From PNKC01 sp039917655 (lineage in GTDB: Bacteria > Chloroflexota > Dehalococcoidia > Tepidiformales > Tepidiformaceae), in NCBI GenBank assembly GCA_039917655.1, contig JBDSJC010000170.1:1-5314 (forward strand): a stretch of 5,314 nt of DNA, read 5' to 3'. The notes under the pieces are model-generated. The model made no database searches. It was not told the origin of the DNA and saw nothing but the letters and a program-made list of their open reading frames with translations. Positions 1 through 5,314 of this stretch are shown here, one piece after another; positions within the stretch are counted from its first letter, which is position 1, and each line of letters opens with the position of its first letter. The position numbers were made by a program, and so were the translations under genes.

Positions 1-1
1 G

Positions 2-1110
2 CCAACGGGGTCGGGGAAGACGCTGGCGGCGTTCCTCTGGTGCCTCGATCGGCTGGCGGCGCGGCCAGTGCTACCGCCCCAGAAAAACGGGCGGGCCGCC
101 AGGCGCGAAGGCGTGACGGTCCTCTACATCTCGCCTCTGAAAGCGCTTTCCTACGATGTCGAACGCAACTTGCGCGGCCCGCTGGCAGGGCTGCGCATCG
201 CGGCCGCGCGGGAAGGCCAGGCGCTGCCGGAGATCAACGTGGGCACACGCACTGGAGACACGCCGACGAAAGAGCGCGAGGACATCCGCCGAGACCCGCC
301 GGACATCCTGATCACCACCCCTGAGTCGCTCTACCTGATGCTCACGTCGAGGGCGCGCGAAGTACTGCGGACGGTCGATACGGTGATCATCGACGAGATC
401 CACACGATGGCCGGCACCAAGCGCGGGGCGCACCTCGCGCTCTCCCTGGAGCGGCTGGAAAAGCTGACAGTGCGCCCGCCGCAACGCATCGGGCTTTCTG
501 CCACCCAGCGTCCTCTGGAGGAAGTGGCGAAGTATCTCGGCGGAGACCGGCCGGTGCGGATTGCCGACGCGGGCGCTTCGAAGGAACTCGACCTGAAGGT
601 GATCGTGCCAGTCGAGGACATGGCCAATATCGACCCGTCGCTCTATCAGCAGGTGGGCTCGGTTTCCGGCACCGGCTACGAAGGCGCGCAGGGGATCTGG
701 CCAGCGGTCTATCCGCAACTGCTCGAACTGATTCGCACGCACCACTCGACGCTAATTTTCGTGAACAATCGCCGGCTGGCCGAACGGTTGGCGGCACGCG
801 TCAACGAACTCGCGGGCGAGGAGCTCTTACGAGCCCACCACGGCTCGGTTTCGCGGGAACAGCGGACCGAGATCGAAGAAAAGCTGAAGGCCGGCCTGCT
901 GCCGGGCCTGGTGGCCACCAGTTCGCTGGAGCTGGGTATCGACATGGGGGCGATTGACCTCGTGGTGCAGGTGGAATCGCCGAAGTCCGTTGCGCGCGGC
1001 CTACAGCGAGTAGGGCGGGCGGGCCACCAGGTGGACGCCCCGAGCACTGGCCGCATCTTCCCGAAGTTCCGCGGCGACCTGCTTGAGTGCGCGGTGCTGA
1101 CAGAGCGGAT
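2..1110 (+). other. Lhr RecA1 and RecA2 helicase domains
   Basis: This is the ATPase motor of Lhr. RecA1 runs to about base 590. It carries Walker A at the window edge, a TRTGDTP segment near 245 typical of Lhr, DEIH (D131, E132 and H134 of the visible fragment) for Mg-ATP hydrolysis, and SAT at fragment residues 166-168. RecA2 spans roughly 680-1110 and carries the VNNRR segment, the LGID motif V and motif VI QRVGRAG, whose arginines contact ATP in superfamily-2 helicases. The segment between them (about 590-680) is the linker. Boundaries are inferred from motif spacing, not from a structure. Confidence 0.85.
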
Positions 1111-4100
1111 GCATAAGGGGCTAATCGAAAAGACGGACATCCCGAAGAACCCGCTCGACGTGCTGGCACAACAGATCGTGGCGATGTGCGCGGTGGACGA
1201 CTGGCGAATCGATGAGATCGAGTCGCTGGTGCGGCGCACCTACAACTTCGCCACGCTCACGCGAGATGTACTGGAGAGCGTGCTCGGCATGCTGGCCGGG
1301 CAGTACCCCTCCGATGAGTTCGCCGACCTCAAGCCGCGCATCCTCTGGGACCGCGTAACAGACGTGCTTTCGAGCCGCCGGGACGCGAAGACGATCGCGA
1401 TCGTGAACGCCGGGACGATCCCAGACCGCGGGCTGTACGGCGTATTCCTCGGAGTCGGCGGGCCGCGCGTGGGCGAGCTGGACGAGGAGATGGTCTACGA
1501 AACACGCGCGGGCGAGACGTTCATGCTCGGGGCCACAACCTGGCGCGTCCAGGAGATCACGCGAGACCAGGTGATAGTCACCCCGGCCCCGGGTGAGCCC
1601 GGAAAGATGCCGTTCTGGAAGGGCGACGGTATCGGTCGCCCCCTCGAGTTCGGCCGCGCGATCGGCCAATTCACTCGTGAAATAGATGCAATGAAGGACG
1701 GCGACGCAGCCCTGGAGCGGCTACAGAAAACGCACGACCTGGACGAACGGGCGTCCCGCAATCTGTTGGCTTACCTGGCGGAGGAGAAGGAGGCGACGGG
1801 CTCGCTGCCCACCGACCGGACGATAGTTGTCCAGCGGTTCCGCGACGAACTGGGCGATTGGCGCGTCGTCATCCTCACCCCATTCGGGGGGCGGGTGCAC
1901 TCGCCGTGGGCCCAGGCGATCGAGGCGATGCTCTCCGACCGCAGCGGGTTCGAAGTGCAGACGATCTGGAGCGACGACGGTATCGCCATACGGTTCGCTG
2001 GCGGCGACGAACCGCCGCCCACCGAAACCCTCTTCCCCTCGCCCGAGGATGTGGAGGAGATGGTCCTGGAGCGGCTTGCGAACACCGCCCTTTTCGCTGC
2101 GCACTTCCGCGAGAATGCCGCCCGAGCGTTGCTCTTGCCGAGGCGGCGGCCGGGTTCGCGGACTCCCCTGTGGCTTCAGCGGCAACGTTCGGCGAACCTG
2201 TTGGCCGTCGCCAGCCGCTACGGTTCGTTCCCGATCATCCTGGAAACCTACCGTGAATGCCTGCGAGACGTCTTCGACCTGCCGGGGCTAATCGAGATCC
2301 TCTCGCAGGTGCGGAGCCGGGAGATCCGCACGGTGACGGTGGAGACTCAAGAGGCGTCGCCGTTCGCCCGGTCGCTGCTGTTCGATTACGTGGCGGCGTA
2401 CATGTACGAAGGTGACGCGCCGCTCGCTGAGCGCCGTGCCCAGGCGCTGACGCTAGACCGCAACCTGCTGCGTGACCTGCTTGGCCAGGACGAACTTCGC
2501 GAATTACTGGACCCGGACGCCCTAACGCAAGTGGAACTGGAGCTTCAGTGCCTGGTCGAGCAGCGTAAGGCGCGCAACGAAGACCAGCTCCACGATGTGC
2601 TGCGCCGGGTCGGCGACCTGACGTTGGCGGAAGTGCAGGCGCGCGTCACAGAGCCATCGATTGCGGTCGAATGGCTTCAGCTGCTGGAGATGAGCCATCG
2701 CGTCTGCCAGGTGAGAATTGGGCGGGAAGAGCGCTGGATCCCAATTGACGACGCCGGGCGCTACCGGGACGCTCTCGGCGTTGCCACTCCCCAGGGAGTG
2801 CCGGAAGCGTTCCTGAAGCCTAGCGAAGCAGCGCTGGAGGGACTGTCAGGGAGATTCGCGCGGACGCATTCGCCGTTCGTGGCGGCGGCCGTGGCAGAAC
2901 GGTGGTCGATCCCCGAAGCGCTGGTGCGCGAGGCGCTACAGGCGTTGGAAGCGGCCGGGACGGTGGTGCATGGCGACTTTCGGCCAGGGGGCGTGGAACG
3001 CGAGTGGTGTGACGCGGACGTTCTGCGCATGCTCCGGCGGCGTTCGCTGGCACGGCTACGTCGAGAAGTTGAGGCGGTGGACGGCGCGGCGTTCGCGCGC
3101 TTTGGACTCAAGTGGCAGGGGGTTGGAAGCGGCGCGAGCGGGCTGGACAGGCTGCGTGAAGTGGTGGCGCAACTCGAAGGGCTGGCCTTGCCAGCCTCGG
3201 CGCTGGAACGCGACATCCTGCCCTCGCGGGTTTCGGGCTACCAACCGAGGCTACTCGACGAACTCTGCGCCTCGGGTGAAATCGCGTGGGTGGGACGAGG
3301 TCACCTGGGGAAAGACGACGGCCGGGTGGCCCTCGTGCCGCGAGAGCTACTGTCCGATTTCGCCGCCGCGCCACCTGAGAGCCACATGGACGAGTTGCAA
3401 AACGAGGTACTACAGCTCCTCCAACAGCGCGGTGCGCTGTTCTTCACGGAGATGGTGGCATCGACAATGAAGCCGGCGCGCGAAGTGTTGGACGCGCTGT
3501 GGGAGTTGGCGTGGGCCGGGGCGGTCACCAACGACACGTTTGCGCCGGTACGGGCGTTGGCCTGGCCCAAGCGGACTACAGCTGCGCCTCGGCCGCGCGC
3601 AGGCGGCTTGCCTCCCGAGTCCTCCGGAAGGTGGTCGGCGGCCGCGATGACCGCGTCGGCGATGCCGAGCGGCACGCAGCGTGCACACCGGCTGGCCTCG
3701 ACTCTGCTCGAACGCTACGGCGTGGTGACTCGCGAAACTGTGTTGTCTGAGGGCGTGCCAGGCGGCTTTTCGACTGTCTACCCGGTATTCAAGGCAATGG
3801 AGGACGGTGGACGAATCCGGCGCGGGTACTTCGTCGAAGGTCTGGGTGCGGCCCAGTTCGCGCTGCCAGGCGCGGTCGAACGCCTGCGCGCTGAGCGCGA
3901 GCGGCCCGAGGAGCCGCTGGTCACCGTGCTCGCGGCTACCGACCCCAGCAACCCATACGGAGCGACGCTTCCCTGGCCGAAGCGGGAAGACGAACAGCGC
4001 CGGCAGCTACAGCGAGCCGCTGGCGCGCAAGTCGTGCTCGTCGATGGCGAGGCGGTCCTCTACCTCGATCGCGGCGGTCGCGGCGTGACCACATTGCCGG

Positions 4101-4318
4101 CCTTGGACGTGGACGCCACGCGAAAGCTGGCGCTCGGCGAACTGCTACAGATGGTCGATCGGATGGGAGGGCGTGGACTGACGATTGAGCGGATCGATGG
4201 GCTACAGACTGGGGAGTCGCCGGTCGCGGAGGCGTTCCTGGCGGCGGGGTTCTCGGCGGGGTATCGCGGGCTAACCTATCGGCCGGCCGCTCGGAGGGTG
4301 GGCGTTGCCGGAAGGTGA
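2..4318 (+). CDS. lhr: Lhr, large ATP-dependent DNA helicase (5'-truncated by the window edge)
   Basis: Lhr is a superfamily-2 3'-5' ssDNA-dependent ATPase/helicase that unwinds RNA:DNA and DNA:DNA duplexes and acts in DNA repair in the cytoplasm. The window shows 1438 residues (residue 1 = bases 2-4). The frame is open to the left edge and starts inside Walker A (PTGSGKT, 2-22), so the true start lies upstream; the GTG at 68 is internal. Helicase motifs follow in order: Ia YISPLKAL (~125-148), TTPESLY (314-334), Walker B DEIH (392-403), SAT (497-505), IFVNNRR (755-775), ATSSLELGIDMG (914-949) and QRVGRAG (1004-1024). All catalytic residues look intact. Winged-helix, beta-barrel, DEAD/H-associated and long C-terminal regions follow. 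Family members have about 1500 residues, so only some tens of N-terminal residues are probably missing. The stop is TGA at 4316-4318, inside nei. No frameshift is seen. The identification is firm; exact domain limits are estimates. Confidence 0.96.
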   Translation, partial: PTGSGKTLAAFLWCLDRLAARPVLPPQKNGRAARREGVTVLYISPLKALSYDVERNLRGPLAGLRIAAAREGQALPEINVGTRTGDTPTKEREDIRRDPPDILITTPESLYLMLTSRAREVLRTVDTVIIDEIHTMAGTKRGAHLALSLERLEKLTVRPPQRIGLSATQRPLEEVAKYLGGDRPVRIADAGASKELDLKVIVPVEDMANIDPSLYQQVGSVSGTGYEGAQGIWPAVYPQLLELIRTHHSTLIFVNNRRLAERLAARVNELAGEELLRAHHGSVSREQRTEIEEKLKAGLLPGLVATSSLELGIDMGAIDLVVQVESPKSVARGLQRVGRAGHQVDAPSTGRIFPKFRGDLLECAVLTERMHKGLIEKTDIPKNPLDVLAQQIVAMCAVDDWRIDEIESLVRRTYNFATLTRDVLESVLGMLAGQYPSDEFADLKPRILWDRVTDVLSSRRDAKTIAIVNAGTIPDRGLYGVFLGVGGPRVGELDEEMVYETRAGETFMLGATTWRVQEITRDQVIVTPAPGEPGKMPFWKGDGIGRPLEFGRAIGQFTREIDAMKDGDAALERLQKTHDLDERASRNLLAYLAEEKEATGSLPTDRTIVVQRFRDELGDWRVVILTPFGGRVHSPWAQAIEAMLSDRSGFEVQTIWSDDGIAIRFAGGDEPPPTETLFPSPEDVEEMVLERLANTALFAAHFRENAARALLLPRRRPGSRTPLWLQRQRSANLLAVASRYGSFPIILETYRECLRDVFDLPGLIEILSQVRSREIRTVTVETQEASPFARSLLFDYVAAYMYEGDAPLAERRAQALTLDRNLLRDLLGQDELRELLDPDALTQVELELQCLVEQRKARNEDQLHDVLRRVGDLTLAEVQARVTEPSIAVEWLQLLEMSHRVCQVRIGREERWIPIDDAGRYRDALGVATPQGVPEAFLKPSEAALEGLSGRFARTHSPFVAAAVAERWSIPEALVREALQALEAAGTVVHGDFRPGGVEREWCDADVLRMLRRRSLARLRREVEAVDGAAFARFGLKWQGVGSGASGLDRLREVVAQLEGLALPASALERDILPSRVSGYQPRLLDELCASGEIAWVGRGHLGKDDGRVALVPRELLSDFAAAPPESHMDELQNEVLQLLQQRGALFFTEMVASTMKPAREVLDALWELAWAGAVTNDTFAPVRALAWPKRTTAAPRPRAGGLPPESSGRWSAAAMTASAMPSGTQRAHRLASTLLERYGVVTRETVLSEGVPGGFSTVYPVFKAMEDGGRIRRGYFVEGLGAAQFALPGAVERLRAERERPEEPLVTVLAATDPSNPYGATLPWPKREDEQRRQLQRAAGAQVVLVDGEAVLYLDRGGRGVTTLPALDVDATRKLALGELLQMVDRMGGRGLTIERIDGLQTGESPVAEAFLAAGFSAGYRGLTYRPAARRVGVAGR
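1130..2520 (+). other. Lhr core accessory domains (winged helix, beta-barrel, DEAD/H-associated)
   Basis: After the motor the protein shows the Lhr-specific layout known from the mycobacterial Lhr core structure. A winged-helix-like segment (about 1130-1330) begins near KNPLDVLAQQ. A beta-rich segment (about 1425-1650) contains ATTWRV, PAPGEPGK and PFWKGDGIGRP. A long DEAD/H-associated region follows (about 1755-2520), with LTPFGGRVHSPW near 1873 and the helical HFRENAARALL segment near 2102. In mycobacterial Lhr a tryptophan in this part stacks on the tracking DNA strand; the visible candidates are W at 1541-1543 and W at 1616-1618, and which one is equivalent cannot be settled without an alignment. 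Domain names come from family knowledge and the limits are approximate. Confidence 0.7.
2521..4315 (+). other. Lhr C-terminal domain (tandem winged helices, AlkZ-like fold)
   Basis: About 600 residues follow the core, as in the full-length bacterial form of Lhr; archaeal and Lhr-core proteins lack this part. Family-typical blocks are visible: RFARTHSPF (2852-2878), RRGYFVEGLGAAQFALPG (about 3818-3871), DPSNPYG (3941-3961) and DGEAVLYLDRGGR (4043-4081). A low-complexity linker rich in Pro, Arg, Ser and Ala sits at about 3574-3680, ahead of the last conserved section. The mycobacterial Lhr C-terminal domain is known to consist of tandem winged helices with a beta-barrel, resembling the DNA glycosylase AlkZ, and to drive oligomerisation. 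E. coli Lhr has been reported to have uracil-DNA glycosylase activity in this part. Whether this protein shares that activity cannot be told from the sequence. Confidence 0.75.
4293..4298 (+). promoter_or_regulatory. Ribosome-binding site of nei, inside the end of lhr
   Basis: GGAGGG is a near-perfect Shine-Dalgarno core placed 6 bases before the TTG at 4305. It lies within the last codons of lhr and supports the non-ATG start of nei. It also suggests nei is translated from the lhr message, with ribosomes finishing lhr only 14 bases into nei. No separate promoter for nei is evident to me. Confidence 0.8.
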
Positions 4319-5168
4319 CAGCGTGTTCCGCTTCGCAGCGAAGCTGCGTGCAGTACTCGAAGGGAAGCCGATCCTCGCCGCGCGCAGCCATGGGCCGGGG
4401 CCAGTGCCCCAGGTCCAGCGGATCGTTGGCGCTACCTGTACGGCCGTGCGTTCGCAGGGAAAGAACATGCTCATGAGCTTCGACAACGGCCTGGTGCTGC
4501 GCGGGCACCTGCGGATGAACGGCACCTGGCACGTCTATCGGCCGGGCGAGAGCTGGCGCGCGCCCGAGCGCGAGGCGCGGCTCGTCCTTGAGGTGGACGG
4601 CGCGACCGTGGTGAACTTCCACGCCCCCGTCATCGAGCTGTTGGAGGAGCGTGCGCTCGCATTCCATCGGCCGGTCGCGAATCTCGGCCCAGATTTACTG
4701 GACGAGGAGTTCGACCCGGCCGAAGCACTGCGGCGCCTGCGGGATCCCTCGCGCGCCGAGCTAACGATTGGCGACGCGATCATGGACCAGCGGGCGTTAG
4801 CCGGCATCGGCAACATCTGGAAGAACGAGTCGCTGTTTTACGCTGGCGTTAATCCGTGGCGGCGGATGAAAGACCTTTCGGACGCTGATCTGACGCTGAT
4901 CGTGGAGAAGGCGCAGGCGTTGTTGCGGGCGAGCGTGGGGAAGCCGAACTCGCTGAACGTCCGCTTTCGACCGGCGATGTACGTGTATGGGCGCGGGGGG
5001 CAGGTCTGCCGGCGGTGCTACAGCCGGTTGCGCAGCGGTCCGCAGGGGGTGGACATTCGCCTCACCGTCTGGTGCCCGAAGTGCCAGCCAGTGGTTGAGG
5101 GTCAGGTGGAGCCTCCGGTGAGGGGAGGCCGTACCCCGCGTTCACGATCTTCGAACGAAACCCAGTGA
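4305..5168 (+). CDS. nei: Nei/Fpg-family DNA glycosylase/AP lyase (endonuclease VIII-like)
   Basis: This bifunctional base-excision-repair enzyme removes oxidised bases, mainly pyrimidines in the Nei branch, and cleaves the abasic strand by beta,delta-elimination. It has 287 residues against roughly 255-290 for the family. The mature N-terminus PEGD supplies the Schiff-base nucleophile Pro2 and catalytic Glu3, which fixes the start at TTG 4305. Lys53 in QGKNMLM matches the conserved catalytic lysine, and HLRMNG (68-73) is the strand-intercalation loop with Met71. The helix-two-turn-helix lies at about 130-210 with LAGIGNIWKNE (165-175). A C-terminal zinc finger has Cys235, Cys238, Cys257 and Cys260, with Arg252 at the conserved fingertip position. 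After the finger a 26-residue polar tail is present. The gene overlaps lhr by 14 bases, as expected for one operon. Family membership is firm; Nei2-like naming rests on the lhr neighbour. Confidence 0.95.
   Translation: MPEGDSVFRFAAKLRAVLEGKPILAARSHGPGPVPQVQRIVGATCTAVRSQGKNMLMSFDNGLVLRGHLRMNGTWHVYRPGESWRAPEREARLVLEVDGATVVNFHAPVIELLEERALAFHRPVANLGPDLLDEEFDPAEALRRLRDPSRAELTIGDAIMDQRALAGIGNIWKNESLFYAGVNPWRRMKDLSDADLTLIVEKAQALLRASVGKPNSLNVRFRPAMYVYGRGGQVCRRCYSRLRSGPQGVDIRLTVWCPKCQPVVEGQVEPPVRGGRTPRSRSSNETQ
5007..5084 (+). other. Nei C-terminal zinc finger
   Basis: Codons for Cys235 to Cys260 encode a CxxC-x18-CxxC zinc-binding beta-hairpin, preceded by the VYGRGG linker typical of Fpg/Nei enzymes. 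Arg252, five residues before the third cysteine, matches the position of the fingertip arginine that grips the DNA phosphate at the lesion in E. coli Nei. All four ligands are present, so the finger should be of the ordinary zinc type, not the zincless form of some eukaryotic NEIL proteins. Confidence 0.85.
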
Positions 5169-5175
5169 CGGCTGC

Positions 5176-5212
5176 GTGCGGCACTGGAGAGCACCAGGGT
5201 TATCCGCCGCAC
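5176..5212. terminator. Candidate hairpin between the convergent gene ends
   Basis: A perfect 7-base inverted repeat, GTGCGGC at 5176-5182 and GCCGCAC at 5206-5212, encloses a smaller stem (CTGG 5184-5187 with CCAG 5194-5197). It begins 7 bases after the nei stop and covers the stop of the proposed opposite gene. The place suits a terminator used from both sides. No T-run follows on the + strand and only a weak TTT lies beyond it on the - strand, so it is not a canonical intrinsic terminator. In a GC-rich genome a 7-base stem can arise by chance. Confidence 0.3.
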
Positions 5213-5313
5213 TCGCCCACGATAGAGAATGAGTCTCCGCCGAGGGCCGAACCATCACGGGCTAGCGCGATGAGATTGACACTCACATCCTTCCGTTCCA
5301 GGCATTTTTCGAC
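5200..5313 (-). CDS. Unidentified protein, C-terminal 37 residues (5'-truncated by the window edge)
   Basis: On the - strand one frame is open from the right window edge to a TAA at 5202-5200. It reads as plausible protein: a charged helix-like start (VEKCLERKD), a hydrophobic strand (VNLIALARDG) and a glycine-rich end (GECGG). The next - strand frames hit stops early. I do not recognise the family; the strand-turn pattern IALARDG followed by GG occurs in several alpha/beta enzymes, and no function is assigned. It converges with nei across 31 bases, which would be normal spacing. One + strand frame (from 5171) is also open through the region but reads as low-complexity Pro/Ser/Arg peptide without a start, so the - strand call is preferred. 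The evidence is short. Confidence 0.5.
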   Translation of the reverse strand, partial: VEKCLERKDVSVNLIALARDGSALGGDSFSIVGECGG

Positions 5314-5314
5314 C

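Noticed and set aside
68..70. GTG as the start codon of lhr
   Set aside because: The frame stays open to the window edge and the upstream codons encode Walker A, without which the helicase could not bind ATP.
71..745. A 224-residue open frame on the - strand opposite the helicase domains
   Set aside because: It is antisense to intact helicase motifs. Long open frames opposite real genes are expected at this base composition.
445..2076. The 12-base string CCTGGAGCGGCT repeated at 445, 1711 and 2065
   Set aside because: All three encode Leu-Glu-Arg-Leu in the lhr frame with favoured codons, so shared codon use explains it; the flanks do not match.
3574..3680. A possible frameshift or insertion in lhr at the Pro/Ser/Ala-rich stretch
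   Set aside because: Family-typical sequence resumes in the same frame afterwards, so it reads as an interdomain linker.
3936..4667. A 243-residue open frame on the - strand across the lhr-nei junction
   Set aside because: It lies antisense to two well-supported conserved genes, has Arg/Pro/Ala-rich composition typical of a GC-rich shadow frame, and shows no recognisable motif.
5176..5184. The 9-base palindrome GTGCGGCAC as a separate operator-like site
   Set aside because: It is short, a single copy, located after a stop codon, and already part of the candidate hairpin.

Overview
This GC-rich window (roughly two thirds G+C by eye) is almost fully coding and holds a DNA-repair gene pair. 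Bases 2-4318 are a 5'-truncated gene for Lhr, the giant superfamily-2 DNA helicase. Bases 4305-5168 are a complete gene for a Nei/Fpg-family (endonuclease VIII-like) DNA glycosylase/AP lyase. Both read on the + strand and overlap by 14 bases. The last ~115 bases appear to hold the 3' end of an unidentified gene on the - strand, convergent with nei.

The full bacterial Lhr architecture (helicase core plus long winged-helix C-terminal domain) followed at once by a nei gene is an arrangement known from Actinomycetota (for example Mycobacterium, lhr followed by nei2). The organism is probably an actinobacterium or a member of another high-GC phylum with the same gene order, such as Chloroflexota. 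TTA codons (827, 2504, 4695, 4797) and frequent CTA argue against a Streptomyces-like genome. A closer assignment is not possible from the sequence.

Layout: 2-~1110, the two RecA-like helicase domains, with the window opening exactly on the Walker A motif; ~1130-2520, winged-helix, beta-barrel and DEAD/H-associated domains completing the Lhr core; ~2520-4315, the Lhr C-terminal domain; 4293-4298, a strong ribosome-binding site inside lhr for nei; 4305-5168, nei with a TTG start; 5169-5199, a short convergent intergenic region overlapped by a GC-rich inverted repeat; 5200-5313, a probable - strand gene end.

Functionally, Lhr is an ATP-driven 3'-5' translocase that unwinds RNA:DNA and DNA duplexes. 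Nei excises oxidised bases and nicks the abasic site. Their overlap suggests coupled translation and a shared role in base-damage repair. No new mobile, CRISPR or defence system is visible. The least expected signal is in codon choice: the hexamer CTGCAG is absent, and the 12 Leu-Gln pairs in lhr never use CTG-CAG, which looks like avoidance of a PstI-type recognition site.
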